From the NCBI RefSeq assembly GCF_900167475.1, contig NZ_LT796768.1, forward strand, positions 1,860,001 to 1,924,000: a DNA stretch of 64,000 nucleotides, read 5' to 3'. The DNA comes from Aeromicrobium choanae. Its GTDB lineage: Bacteria; Actinomycetota; Actinomycetes; Propionibacteriales; Nocardioidaceae. A program made the position numbers and the translations under genes. Under the pieces are notes generated by a model that worked only from the letters and a program-made list of their open reading frames with translations, did not search any database and was not told the DNA's origin. This document shows positions 1 through 7,733 of the stretch, piece after piece. How positions within the stretch are numbered: position 1 is the first letter of the stretch; every line of letters begins with the position of its first letter.

Positions 1-561
1 ATCCCCGTCGGCGACGCACCGGTCGAGGAGCCCACCACGGCACCGACGACCGAGCCGACGACGACGCCCACGACGCAGCCCACGACGCAGCCGACCGGCG
101 AGCCGACGACCGCGCCCACCACCAACCCGGGTGAGGACCCCACCGGCGACGAGGTCGAGCTGCTCAGCTCAGACGCGCTGTCGCCCGGTGACACGATCAC
201 GTTCGCCTTCGGGCCGGAATGGATCGGCAAGGAGCTGGCCTTCGAGCTGCACTCCGATCCGATCGCGATGGGCACGCGGGTCGTGAGCACCTCGGGCGAG
301 GCCTCGGTGCGCATCCCGACGAACGCGCCGCTGGGCTCGCACACGGTGAAGGTGCTCAGCCGCGGTGTCGTCATCGCCGAGGTCCCGGTGGAGATCGTCG
401 CCGCCGACGCGAGCGGCGACACGACCGACGACGACTGGGTCAGCGACGACTACCTGGCCGCCACCGGTGGCCCGGGGCTCGGTGTCGCAGTCCTCGGCGG
501 GGCGCTGGTCGTGGTTGGTGCAGCGGTGATGCTGCAACGTCGCCGCACGCGTCGCGACTGA
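1..561 (+). CDS. C-terminal part of a cell-surface protein with LAATG sorting signal (5' truncated)
   Basis: The frame is open from base 1, so the N-terminus lies outside the window. The visible 186 residues begin with a Pro/Thr-rich low-complexity linker (about residues 9-48, repeats of PTTQ/PTT), then a compact beta-rich segment of about 100 residues (LSPGDTITFAFGPEW onward) that looks like a bacterial Ig-like surface module. It ends in LAATG, a hydrophobic helix of about 20 residues and the basic tail RRRTRRD. LAXTG is the pentapeptide favoured by class E sortases of high-GC actinobacteria, and such a sortase is encoded at 15739-16488. Anchoring to peptidoglycan is therefore inferred; the protein's own function cannot be told from this fragment. 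Confidence 0.8.
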   Translation: MPVGDAPVEEPTTAPTTEPTTTPTTQPTTQPTGEPTTAPTTNPGEDPTGDEVELLSSDALSPGDTITFAFGPEWIGKELAFELHSDPIAMGTRVVSTSGEASVRIPTNAPLGSHTVKVLSRGVVIAEVPVEIVAADASGDTTDDDWVSDDYLAATGGPGLGVAVLGGALVVVGAAVMLQRRRTRRD

Positions 562-575
562 GTGCCGCCGGGGGA

Positions 576-607
576 GCGGAGGTGGGTCTCTGCGGACCCG
601 CCTCCGC
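576..607 (+). terminator. Hairpin terminator after the LAATG surface protein
   Basis: A 13-bp stem (GCGGAGGTGGGTC paired with GACCCGCCTCCGC, one G-U pair) with a 6-nt loop starts 15 bases after the stop codon. There is only a weak T-containing tail (CCTTGG), as is common for high-GC actinobacterial terminators. Confidence 0.6.
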
Positions 608-640
608 CCTTGGCGTGCCCGGGGTTGAGAGGATCCTCCG

Positions 641-1345
641 GTGCCGCCCGACGAGATCCCGACGCTCCCCGTGCTGGTCCCGGCGACGATCGCCGCGATC
701 GCCGCATCGCTCGGGTGGCTGCACCGTCGTGATCGCCTCACGGGGCTGCGTGCCGCGGTCGGCGTGGTCGGATGCGTCTACGGCGCCGCCGTGCTGGCGC
801 ACGTGCTCCTGCCGTTTCCCGTCGCCACGGGCGAGCCGCGGCCGTGGCGCGTCCTGGTCCACCTCACGCCGTTCGTCGACGTCGTGGACGACCCGGCCGG
901 GATGCTCCTGAACATCCTGCTCTTCGTGCCCCTCGGAATGCTCCTCCCGTTCGTGACCCGAGTCCGGACCGTGCGTCGGGCGGCGGTCGTGGGCCTGCTG
1001 GTCAGCCTGGCCATCGAGGCGGTGCAGCTCGCCGGAGTGCTCGTGGTGGGCACGGGCCGGATCGCCGATGTCGACGACCTCGTCGGCAACACCTTGGGCA
1101 CCGCGATCGGCTGGACCGCCTGCGTGGTGCTGATGCAGGTCCCGATGCTGGCCCGGCTCGTCGCTCGGGCCTCTTGGGCGGAGGACGGCATCGCCTCGGG
1201 ACCGCCCCGGTGCCGGTCCCGGCACGGGAGGCTAGGCTGGCGGTACACGACAGGGGAGCGCCATGCAGAGGGCGCTGAGAGTGCGGAACAGCCGCAGACC
1301 CTTGAACCTGCTCCGGTTAGCACCGGCGAAGGGAGTCAGCTATGA
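641..1345 (+). CDS. VanZ-like family membrane protein
   Basis: A 234-residue membrane protein with about five hydrophobic helices in the first 170 residues. It carries the VanZ-like signature: an LTPFVDVVDD segment, then NILLFVPLGMLLPF, then SLAIEAVQL and DVDDLVGNTLGTAIG. VanZ-like proteins are linked to glycopeptide tolerance or to unknown envelope roles; no function is proven for this type. The GTG at 641 is chosen because GAGAGGA sits 8 bases upstream and no ATG precedes the domain. The last 60 residues are hydrophilic and unrelated to the family: from base 1247 the frame runs through a TPP riboswitch and stops at TGA 1343-1345, overlapping the ykoE start as ATGA. No earlier in-frame stop exists, so the tail is either genuinely translated or a by-product of high-GC readthrough. 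Confidence 0.75.
   Translation: MPPDEIPTLPVLVPATIAAIAASLGWLHRRDRLTGLRAAVGVVGCVYGAAVLAHVLLPFPVATGEPRPWRVLVHLTPFVDVVDDPAGMLLNILLFVPLGMLLPFVTRVRTVRRAAVVGLLVSLAIEAVQLAGVLVVGTGRIADVDDLVGNTLGTAIGWTACVVLMQVPMLARLVARASWAEDGIASGPPRCRSRHGRLGWRYTTGERHAEGAESAEQPQTLEPAPVSTGEGSQL
1247..1336 (+). ncRNA. TPP riboswitch (THI element) controlling the thiamine/HMP transporter
   Basis: The conserved blocks of the thiamine pyrophosphate aptamer appear in order: ACAGGGGAGC (1250-1259), the GCTGAGA block of the pyrimidine-sensing arm (1273-1279), a GTGCGG/CCGCA helix, CCTTGAACCTG (1300-1310), then CCGGTTAGCACCGGCG and AAGGGAGT. The 3' strand of the closing helix P1 contains AAGGGAG, which is also the only ribosome-binding site for ykoE, ending 6 bases before its ATG. 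Ligand binding should therefore hide the Shine-Dalgarno directly, i.e. translational shut-off at high TPP. That mechanism is inferred from the layout; the aptamer identity is clear from sequence. Confidence 0.93.
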
Positions 1346-1944
1346 ATTCTGCTGTCACATCCACGTCCACCTCCATCTTCAGGTATCGCACGATCGACCT
1401 CGTGACGATCGCGATGCTCGGCGTCGCGTTCGGCGTCGTCTTCTGGGGGTGGGGGAAGTTCTACGACGTCGTCGACCTCGGTGCCGCCGTGGGCTTCAAG
1501 CCCGCGGCCGCCCTGCTCGGCGGCATGTGGCTCATCGCCGGCGTCGTCGGTGGCCTGATCGTCCGCAAGCCCGGTGCTGCGTTCGCCACCGAGTTCATCG
1601 CCGCGCTGACGTCGATGCTCGTCCTGGGCGGCACCTCCTGGGGCAGCACGGTGCTGCTCTCCGGCGTCGTGCAGGGCCTCGGTGCGGAGCTGGTCTTCGC
1701 GCTGTTCCTCTACCGCCGGTTCGACCTCCTGACAGCCACGCTCGGCGGTGCCGTCTCGGGTCTGCTCGAGGCCTTCTACGAGTGGAAGTACTACTTCCCT
1801 GACTGGGACCTGCAGTGGCGCCTCGTCCACCTGGGCTTCCTGGTGACGTCGGGCGTCGTCATCGCGGGCTTCGGCGGCTGGCTGCTCGTGCGGTCGCTGG
1901 CGAAGGCAGGTGCGCTCGACTCGTTCGGCTCCGGGAGGCCGTGA
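1342..1944 (+). CDS. ykoE: ECF transporter substrate-binding (S) component, HMP/thiamine type (YkoE family)
   Basis: A 200-residue protein with five or six membrane helices. Segments such as RKPGAAFATEFIAAL and GVVQGLGAELVFALF are characteristic of YkoE, the S component that binds hydroxymethylpyrimidine or thiamine. It starts at ATG 1342 directly behind a TPP riboswitch, which supports the substrate independently of homology. It is followed by the two-domain ATPase and the T component, in the usual ykoE-ykoD-ykoC order. It imports a thiamine precursor across the cytoplasmic membrane; whether HMP or thiamine itself is preferred cannot be decided here. Confidence 0.9.
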   Translation: MNSAVTSTSTSIFRYRTIDLVTIAMLGVAFGVVFWGWGKFYDVVDLGAAVGFKPAAALLGGMWLIAGVVGGLIVRKPGAAFATEFIAALTSMLVLGGTSWGSTVLLSGVVQGLGAELVFALFLYRRFDLLTATLGGAVSGLLEAFYEWKYYFPDWDLQWRLVHLGFLVTSGVVIAGFGGWLLVRSLAKAGALDSFGSGRP

Positions 1945-1948
1945 ACGC

Positions 1949-3298
1949 GTGACGATCGCGTTCCGCGACTTCTCGTGGACACCGCTCCACGGGAGTCGCC
2001 GCACGCTCGACGGGCTCGACCTGCGGGTCGAGCGCGGCGAGCGGGTCCTCCTCGTCGGGCCGAGTGGCAGCGGCAAGTCGACGGCACTGCACGCCGTCGC
2101 CGGTGCCCTCGGCTCGACGCTGGTGGGCGAGGCCTCCGGTTCGGTCGAGGTCGACGGACGCATCGGCATGGTCACGCAGAACCCCTCGTCCTCGATCGTC
2201 GCCGACCGGGTCGGCCGCGACGTCGCGTTCGGACCCGAGAACCTCGGGCTCCCGCGCCACGAGATCTGGCGGCGGGTCGACGCGGCGCTCGAGGCCGTCG
2301 GCCTTCCCTACGAGCGTGACCGGTTCACCAGCGCCCTCTCGGGCGGCGAGCGACACCGCCTCGCCCTCGCCGGAGCACTCGCGACGGACCCCGACCTGCT
2401 GCTGCTGGACGAGCCCACGTCGATGCTGGACCCGGCGCTGGTGGAGGTCGTGCGCGACGCCGTCCTGGCGGTCGTCGGCGACCGCTCGCTCGTCGTGGTG
2501 GAGCACCGGTTCGAGCCGTGGCTCGAGCACGTCGACCGGGTCGTCGTGCTCGACCGCGGGCGCCTCGTCTTCGACGGGACCGTCGGACGCTTCCTGACCG
2601 CCTCGGTGCCCGACGCCCTGTGGATGCCGGGTCGCCCGGCGCCCGCCCCGGTGGAGCTCCCAGCGAGTCTCCTCGCGCCGGCGCAGACGGTCCGCGTCCG
2701 CGCGAGCGACCTCGTCGTCGACCAGGTCACGCGCGGCCTGAGGGGCTCTGAGCGCACCCGAGCGGTCTCCCACCTGAGCCTGGAGCTGGAGCCCGGCACG
2801 TTGACCGCCCTGCTCGGCCCGAGCGGGGCCGGCAAGTCCACCGCACTGCTGGCGCTGGGCGGGCTCATCGCTCCCGTGTCCGGTGCCGTGGAGGCGCCGT
2901 CCAGCCTGGGCTGGTGCCCCCAGGACCCCGAGCTGGGGTTCGTCGCGACCTCCGTCCGCGGGGAGCTGGAGGCCACGCCGCACGCCCTCGGGCGCACCGT
3001 GGACGTCGAGGCGCTGCTCGAGGCGGTGGGCCTGCCGGGTCGGGGTGACGACCATCCCTACCGGCTGTCGGGTGGCGAGCAGCGCCGGCTGGCGCTCGCG
3101 GCGTCGGTGGCCCACCGGCCCGGCCTGCTGCTGGCCGACGAGCCCACGGTGGGACAGGACCGCGACGCGTGGGCGCTCGTCGCCGGCTGGCTGTCGTCGG
3201 CCGCGCGTCACGGCGTCACGGTCGCGGTCGCCACCCACGACGCGGACCTGCCACGCGACCGCGAGGTCCTGCTGCAGGCCGGGGAGGTCGTGGGATGA
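1949..3298 (+). CDS. ykoD: ECF transporter ATPase with two fused ABC domains (YkoD family)
   Basis: A 449-residue tandem ATPase. The first nucleotide-binding domain has Walker A GPSGSGKS (about residues 37-44), signature SGGERHR and Walker B LLLLDEPTS. The second has GPSGAGKS, SGGEQRR and LLLADEPTV. Both domains look catalytically intact. The fused energising subunit is typical of YkoD, whereas most ECF modules use separate EcfA and EcfA'. GTG 1949 is preferred because GGGAGG lies 10 bases upstream; an in-frame GTG at 1910 would overlap ykoE and adds no conserved sequence. It couples ATP hydrolysis to uptake through YkoC and YkoE. The stop overlaps the next start (ATGA). Confidence 0.92.
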   Translation: MTIAFRDFSWTPLHGSRRTLDGLDLRVERGERVLLVGPSGSGKSTALHAVAGALGSTLVGEASGSVEVDGRIGMVTQNPSSSIVADRVGRDVAFGPENLGLPRHEIWRRVDAALEAVGLPYERDRFTSALSGGERHRLALAGALATDPDLLLLDEPTSMLDPALVEVVRDAVLAVVGDRSLVVVEHRFEPWLEHVDRVVVLDRGRLVFDGTVGRFLTASVPDALWMPGRPAPAPVELPASLLAPAQTVRVRASDLVVDQVTRGLRGSERTRAVSHLSLELEPGTLTALLGPSGAGKSTALLALGGLIAPVSGAVEAPSSLGWCPQDPELGFVATSVRGELEATPHALGRTVDVEALLEAVGLPGRGDDHPYRLSGGEQRRLALAASVAHRPGLLLADEPTVGQDRDAWALVAGWLSSAARHGVTVAVATHDADLPRDREVLLQAGEVVG

Positions 3299-3969
3299 CC
3301 GGACTCCTCACGCGCCTCAACCCGCTGGTGCTCATCGGTATCGGGGTGGCGGCCGCGCTCGGCTCGCCGGCGATCCGCACGCTGCCCGTCGCGCTGCTGG
3401 CGGTGGCCCTGTGGGTCGTCGCGGCGGTGCTCACCGTGCCGTCGTGGCGGTACCCCGCGTTCTGCCTCCTGCTCGTGCTGATCCCGATGGCGAGCGTCGC
3501 CTGGTCCACGTGGCTGCTCGGCGGTCACGAACTCGAGGTCGCCGTGGTCGCCGGCCTCCGCACGTTCGTGCTGGCGTGGCCCGGAGCCGTGGCGGTCGGC
3601 TACGTCGACGTGGCGCGGTTGGGCGACTACCTGGCCCAGAGTCTGAAGGTCCCGGGCCGGTTCGCGGCGGCGCTGTCGGCCGCTCTCCAGCGTGTGGCGG
3701 GTTCGTGGCGCACGTGGCACGACCTCGAACGCACGCGGCGGGCACGCGGTCTGAAGGTGCGGCCGTGGTCGATGGCGTTCGCGCTGCTCGTCCACACGAT
3801 CCGCGACGCGACGCGCACCTCGATCGCGATGGACGCCCGCGGCTTCGCGACGGCCCAGCGGCGCACGTGGGCCGAGCCAGCCGACTGGATCCGGGCCGAC
3901 GTGGCGGTGCTCTTCGGAGCCGTGGTCCTGGCCCTCGTCCCGGCCGCGATCAGCCTCATGAGTCACTAG
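3295..3969 (+). CDS. ykoC: ECF transporter transmembrane (T) component (YkoC family)
   Basis: A 224-residue membrane protein with an N-terminal cluster of helices (about residues 8-95), a cytoplasmic coupling region containing LERTRRARGLKV (the A-R-G coupling motif of EcfT proteins) and a second DARGFATAQRR motif, then a C-terminal helix. These two Arg-rich motifs contact the ATPase domains in EcfT. ATG 3295 overlaps the ykoD stop, so translation is coupled. It completes the riboswitch-controlled ykoEDC transporter. Confidence 0.9.
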   Translation: MTGLLTRLNPLVLIGIGVAAALGSPAIRTLPVALLAVALWVVAAVLTVPSWRYPAFCLLLVLIPMASVAWSTWLLGGHELEVAVVAGLRTFVLAWPGAVAVGYVDVARLGDYLAQSLKVPGRFAAALSAALQRVAGSWRTWHDLERTRRARGLKVRPWSMAFALLVHTIRDATRTSIAMDARGFATAQRRTWAEPADWIRADVAVLFGAVVLALVPAAISLMSH

Positions 3970-4088
3970 CGCACCCGGCCACAGGAGTGGCTTGCGTCAC
4001 AGTGCAACTTCAGGTTACAGTCGCTGACATTGTCCGGGGAGACGGGCTGGAAATGTCACGGACAGTGGTCCTGGAGCGAGGAGATTCG
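3970..4088. promoter_or_regulatory. Upstream region of the secreted LPATG protein; imperfect inverted repeat
   Basis: This 119-bp gap separates ykoC from the next gene. It contains an imperfect inverted repeat, ACATTGTCCG (around 4027) and CGGACAGTGG (around 4059), flanking 22 bases. It may be a promoter/operator region, but I cannot assign -35 and -10 boxes with confidence. Confidence 0.3.
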
Positions 4089-5084
4089 ATGCGTCAGAGC
4101 GCAGCAGCAACACGACGAGGACTGCGCCTCGCGGCCGCCACGGCCCTGGTCGTCGCGGGTGTCACCCACCTCGCTCCGACCGCCGTCGCCGCGCCCGCCG
4201 GCATCGAGCGGGTGGGCTACGAGTGCCAGGCCACCAACCCGATCATCAACTCCACGCTCGAGGGTCACTACCAGTTCTACGTGACCGCCCAGACCGACCT
4301 GCCCGAGCGGGTTGAGGCGGGCGCCTCCGTGCCGGCCACCGACACCACGCTGAGCCTCACGCTCGCGCGGGACCTCGTCGATCATCTCTACACGAAGATG
4401 CAGGTCCGTCGGGTCAGGGGCACGTCCCGGTCCGACGTCGTGCTCCAGGCGGTCGCTCCGGGCGGTGAGGTCCTCGAGACCCGCAACGAGAAGGTCAGCG
4501 GCCTGCAAGCCGACTGGGTGCCGATCGCGACGGGCGCCGAGATCACGATTCCCGCCAGCGGAACGGTCGCGGCCGTCGACGTGCCCGACGCGGCCGCCGG
4601 CAACGGGCTGATCTACGTCCAGATGCCCAAGACGTTCTACCTCGACTCGGTCATGGACCCGCCGGTGCTCGGCTCGGTCTCCGACGCCGAGCTCGAGTGC
4701 GTGCGCCAGTCCGACGATGCGGCGGCCCGGGTCATCGGCACGATCGCCATCGGCGACGGCTGCTCGGAGACGGAGTGCCCGCTCCCGGCTGCAACCGGCG
4801 GCGGGGGCAACGGGGGTGGCGACGGCGGAACCGGAGCCGGAGACGGCACCGACCCCGAGGTCATCGACCCGGTCGACGCCGACGACCCGAGCGACGTCGA
4901 CAGCGAGTACGCCTTCGACGATGACGGCGACGGCACCGACGACGGCACCGTCGCCGCAGCCTCTGCCGAGACCACCGAGCTGCCGGCCACGGGCTCCTCC
5001 TTCGGACCTGCACTCGCGGTGCTGTTGGCCGCACTCGTGGCACTGCGTCTCGGTCTGGCCGTGAGGTTGCGGCGCCACCACTGA
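4089..5084 (+). CDS. Secreted LPATG-motif surface protein, DUF6801-like
   Basis: A 331-residue exported protein. It has a signal peptide (basic MRQSAAATRRGLR, hydrophobic core, likely cleavage after TAVAA about residue 35), a beta-rich domain of about 180 residues beginning YECQATNP, and a Gly/Asp-rich acidic linker (about residues 237-290). It ends in LPATG, a hydrophobic helix and the basic tail RLRRHH, the architecture of a sortase substrate. The folded domain resembles the DUF6801 family of actinobacterial surface proteins; I am not certain of that assignment. It lies 60 bp upstream of the mce ATPase gene in the same direction, so it could share transcription with the mce operon. Function unknown. 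Confidence 0.7.
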   Translation: MRQSAAATRRGLRLAAATALVVAGVTHLAPTAVAAPAGIERVGYECQATNPIINSTLEGHYQFYVTAQTDLPERVEAGASVPATDTTLSLTLARDLVDHLYTKMQVRRVRGTSRSDVVLQAVAPGGEVLETRNEKVSGLQADWVPIATGAEITIPASGTVAAVDVPDAAAGNGLIYVQMPKTFYLDSVMDPPVLGSVSDAELECVRQSDDAAARVIGTIAIGDGCSETECPLPAATGGGGNGGGDGGTGAGDGTDPEVIDPVDADDPSDVDSEYAFDDDGDGTDDGTVAAASAETTELPATGSSFGPALAVLLAALVALRLGLAVRLRRHH

Positions 5085-5100
5085 CCGGACCAGTTCCTCC

Positions 5101-5122
5101 AGGTACCCGCTCCGCGGGTTCC
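5101..5122 (+). promoter_or_regulatory. Short hairpin between surface protein gene and mce operon
   Basis: TACCCGC-TCC-GCGGGTT forms a short GC-rich hairpin about 25 bases upstream of the mce ATPase start. It could be an attenuator or a weak terminator of the preceding gene. The evidence is only the dyad. Confidence 0.3.
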
Positions 5123-5144
5123 GTCCCCCTGTGAAGGAGCCCTG

Positions 5145-6128
5145 ATGGGTGTCGAAGTTCGCGTCGAAGGGCTGACCAAGGCCTTCGGCAGCCAGACGAT
5201 CTGGCGCGACGTCTCGCTGACGCTGCCTGCGGGCCAGATCAGCGTCATGCTCGGCCCCTCGGGCACCGGCAAGTCGGTGTTCCTCAAGGCGCTGATCGGT
5301 CTGATCAAGCCCGACGCGGGCCACATCTTCATCGAGGGCACCGACATCGCCACCTGCAGCGAGCGCGACCTCTACGAGATCCGCAAGCTCTTCGGCGTGC
5401 TCTTCCAGGACGGTGCGATGTTCGGATCGATGACGCTGTTCGACAACGTCGCCTTCCCCCTGCGCGAGCACACCCGCAAGAACGAGTCCGAGATCCGCGA
5501 CATCGTCATGGAGAAGATGACGATGGTCGGCCTGGTCGGCGCCGAGATGAAACTGCCGGGCGAGATCTCCGGCGGCATGCGCAAGCGCGCGGGCCTCGCC
5601 CGTGCGCTGGTGCTCGAGCCCGAGATCATCTTGTTCGACGAGCCGGACTCGGGCCTGGATCCGGTCCGCACCGCGTTCATCAACCAGCTCATGGTCGACC
5701 TGAACGCCCAGACCGAGGCCACCTTCCTCATCGTCACCCACGACATCAACACGGCCCGCACCGTGCCGGACAACATCGGCCTGCTCTACCACCGGCACCT
5801 GTCGATGTTCGGCCCGCGCGAGATGCTGCTCTCCAGCGAGGAGCCCGCCGTCCGCCAGTTCCTCAACGCCCAGACGGTCGGGCCGATCGGCATGAGCGAG
5901 GAGAAGGACGCCGACGAGCTCGCGGCCGAGGACCACAGCACCCTGCCGCCGCTGCCGCCGATCCCGCTCCAGCTGTTCCCGTCCACCGGCCAGCGCCGCG
6001 CCACCCAGCCCGAGCCGGGCGCGTGGTGTGCGGCCAACGGCGTCGTTCCCCCGCCGGGCTCGTTCGAGGGCGATGGCTCGGGCTTCATGGCGCCGTCCCC
6101 GCAAGCCCTTTCCGGCGGTGCCCGGTGA
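5145..6128 (+). CDS. Mce transporter ATPase (MceG/Mkl, MlaF family)
   Basis: A 327-residue ABC ATPase. Walker A GPSGTGKS is at residues 37-44, the signature is ISGGMRKRAGLARAL, Walker B is ILFDEPDSG and the H-loop is VTHD. The MRKR variation in the signature and the EPDSGLDPVR block are typical of the MlaF/MceG group that powers Mce lipid importers. Beyond the ATPase core it has a C-terminal extension of about 90 residues rich in Pro and Ser, as seen in actinobacterial MceG. AAGGAG precedes the ATG. In mycobacteria MceG is usually encoded away from the mce operons; here it leads the operon and overlaps the first permease by 4 bp. Confidence 0.92.
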   Translation: MGVEVRVEGLTKAFGSQTIWRDVSLTLPAGQISVMLGPSGTGKSVFLKALIGLIKPDAGHIFIEGTDIATCSERDLYEIRKLFGVLFQDGAMFGSMTLFDNVAFPLREHTRKNESEIRDIVMEKMTMVGLVGAEMKLPGEISGGMRKRAGLARALVLEPEIILFDEPDSGLDPVRTAFINQLMVDLNAQTEATFLIVTHDINTARTVPDNIGLLYHRHLSMFGPREMLLSSEEPAVRQFLNAQTVGPIGMSEEKDADELAAEDHSTLPPLPPIPLQLFPSTGQRRATQPEPGAWCAANGVVPPPGSFEGDGSGFMAPSPQALSGGAR

Positions 6129-6904
6129 GCATCGGTTCGAGGGCCACAGCCCCGCTCGCCACCGCCGGCAAGCTCTTCGCCTTCGGCACCGACGTGCTGC
6201 TGGCCGTGTTCCGCGGGCCGTTCCAGCTGCGCGAGTTCATCCAGCAGGCCTGGTTCATCGCGTCGGTCACGATCATCCCCATCGCGTTGGTCGCCATCCC
6301 GTTCGGTGCCGTCGTGGCGCTCCAGACCGGCAGCCTCGTGCAGCAGTTCGGCGCCCAGTCGTTCGTCGGCTCCGCCGCGGTGCTGGCGGTGCTGCGCGAG
6401 GCGGCGCCCATCGCCACCGCGCTGCTCGTGGCCGGTGCCGGCGGCTCGGCGATCGCGGCCGACCTCGGCGCCCGCAAGATCCGCGAGGAGCTCGACGCGA
6501 TGATGGTGCTGGGCATCGACCCCATCCAGCGTCTCGTCGTGCCGCGCGTGCTCGCCTGCATGCTCGTCGCGGTCTTCCTCAACGGCTTGGTCAGCGTGGT
6601 GGGCGTGCTCGGCGGCTACATCTTCAACGTGATGATGCAGGGCGGCACCCCGGGCGCCTACCTGGCCTCGTTCACCGCGCTCGCGCAGACGCCCGACCTC
6701 TACCAGGGCATGGCCAAGGCGCTCGTGTTCGGCCTCATCGCCGCGATCGTCTCCACCTACATGGGGATGCATGCCGACGGCGGCCCGCAGGGTGTGGGCC
6801 AGGCGGTCATGGAGTCGGTCGTCATCACGTTCCTGCTGCTGTTCCTGGCCAACTTCGTCATGAGCGCCCTGTACTTCCAGCTCGTCCCGGCGAAGGCGCT
6901 CTGA
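6125..6904 (+). CDS. YrbE/MlaE-type permease A of the mce operon
   Basis: A 259-residue integral membrane protein of the MlaE (YrbE) family with about five to six helices. Family blocks are FGAVVALQTGSLVQQFGAQSF, LREAAPIATALLVAGAGGSAIAADLGARKIREELDAM and the EELDAMMVLGIDPI coupling region. GTG 6125 overlaps the ATPase stop; the longer upstream extension of this frame lies inside the ATPase gene and is not conserved. With the next gene it forms the membrane channel of the Mce importer. Confidence 0.92.
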   Translation: MSIGSRATAPLATAGKLFAFGTDVLLAVFRGPFQLREFIQQAWFIASVTIIPIALVAIPFGAVVALQTGSLVQQFGAQSFVGSAAVLAVLREAAPIATALLVAGAGGSAIAADLGARKIREELDAMMVLGIDPIQRLVVPRVLACMLVAVFLNGLVSVVGVLGGYIFNVMMQGGTPGAYLASFTALAQTPDLYQGMAKALVFGLIAAIVSTYMGMHADGGPQGVGQAVMESVVITFLLLFLANFVMSALYFQLVPAKAL

Positions 6905-6905
6905 C

Positions 6906-7733
6906 GTGTCCCAGGTGAAGACCGCCGTGCGGCGCCCGCTCGGGATGCTGGACGACCTCGGCCTCCAGCTCGCGTTCTACATCCGGACGATCGCCTGGAT
7001 GCCCCGCGTCGTGGTGCGGTACCCGCGCGAGATCCTGCGGCTGCTCTCCGAGGTCACCTTCGGTCGCGGCTCGCTCGCGGTGATCGGCGGCACCGTCGGG
7101 GTCATCTTCACGATGTCGTTCTTCACCGGCGTCGAGGTCGGCATGCAGGGCCACAGCGCCCTCGAGCAGCTCGGCACCAGCGCGTTCGCGGGCTTCTTCT
7201 CGGCCTACTTCAACACCCGCGAGATCGCGCCGCTCGTCGCGGGCATCGCCCTCGCGGCCACGGTCGGCTGCGGGTTCACGGCGCAGCTCGGCGCCATGCG
7301 GATCTCCGAGGAGGTCGACGCGCTCGAGGTGATGGCGATCCCGTCGCTGCCCTACCTCGTCACCACGCGCGTGATCGCCGGCATGGTCGCCATCATCCCG
7401 CTGTACATGGTGGGTCTGATGTCGTCGTATCTCGCCACACGGCTGACGATCACCGCGATCTACGGGCAGAGCTCTGGCACCTACGACCACTACTTCGACC
7501 TCTTCCTGCCACCGGAGGACGTGCTCTGGTCGTTCTTCAAGGTGCTCGTGTTCGCCGTCCTGGTGATCCTCATCCACTGCTACTACGGCTACTACGCCAG
7601 CGGCGGCCCCGTGGGCGTCGGCGTCGCGGTGGGCCGCGCGGTGCGCACCTCGATCGTCGTCATCAACGTGGCCGACCTCATGATGTCGATGGCCATCTGG
7701 GGCACCACCACGACCGTCAGGCTGGCCGGCTGA
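6906..7733 (+). CDS. YrbE/MlaE-type permease B of the mce operon
   Basis: A 275-residue MlaE-family permease, paralogous to the preceding gene, with segments GVEVGMQGHSALEQLGTSAFAGF and AQLGAMRISEEVDALEVMAIPSLPYL. The GTG start lies one base after the previous stop and its TGA shares a base with the mceA ATG. Mce systems need two different YrbE subunits, which matches the pair seen here. Confidence 0.92.
   Translation: MSQVKTAVRRPLGMLDDLGLQLAFYIRTIAWMPRVVVRYPREILRLLSEVTFGRGSLAVIGGTVGVIFTMSFFTGVEVGMQGHSALEQLGTSAFAGFFSAYFNTREIAPLVAGIALAATVGCGFTAQLGAMRISEEVDALEVMAIPSLPYLVTTRVIAGMVAIIPLYMVGLMSSYLATRLTITAIYGQSSGTYDHYFDLFLPPEDVLWSFFKVLVFAVLVILIHCYYGYYASGGPVGVGVAVGRAVRTSIVVINVADLMMSMAIWGTTTTVRLAG

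Noticed and set aside
1..130. Short tandem ACGACGCAGCCC-type repeats as a possible CRISPR or satellite
   Set aside because: They are in frame and encode a Pro/Thr linker of a surface protein.
1910..1948. Upstream GTG start for ykoD giving 13 extra residues
   Set aside because: It overlaps ykoE by 35 bp and lacks a ribosome-binding site, whereas 1949 has GGGAGG.
4056..6104. Long minus-strand open frame of 682 codons opposite the surface protein and mce ATPase
   Set aside because: It is antisense to two genes with clear domains; its protein is low-complexity Arg/Asp/His-rich, as typical for high-GC shadow frames.
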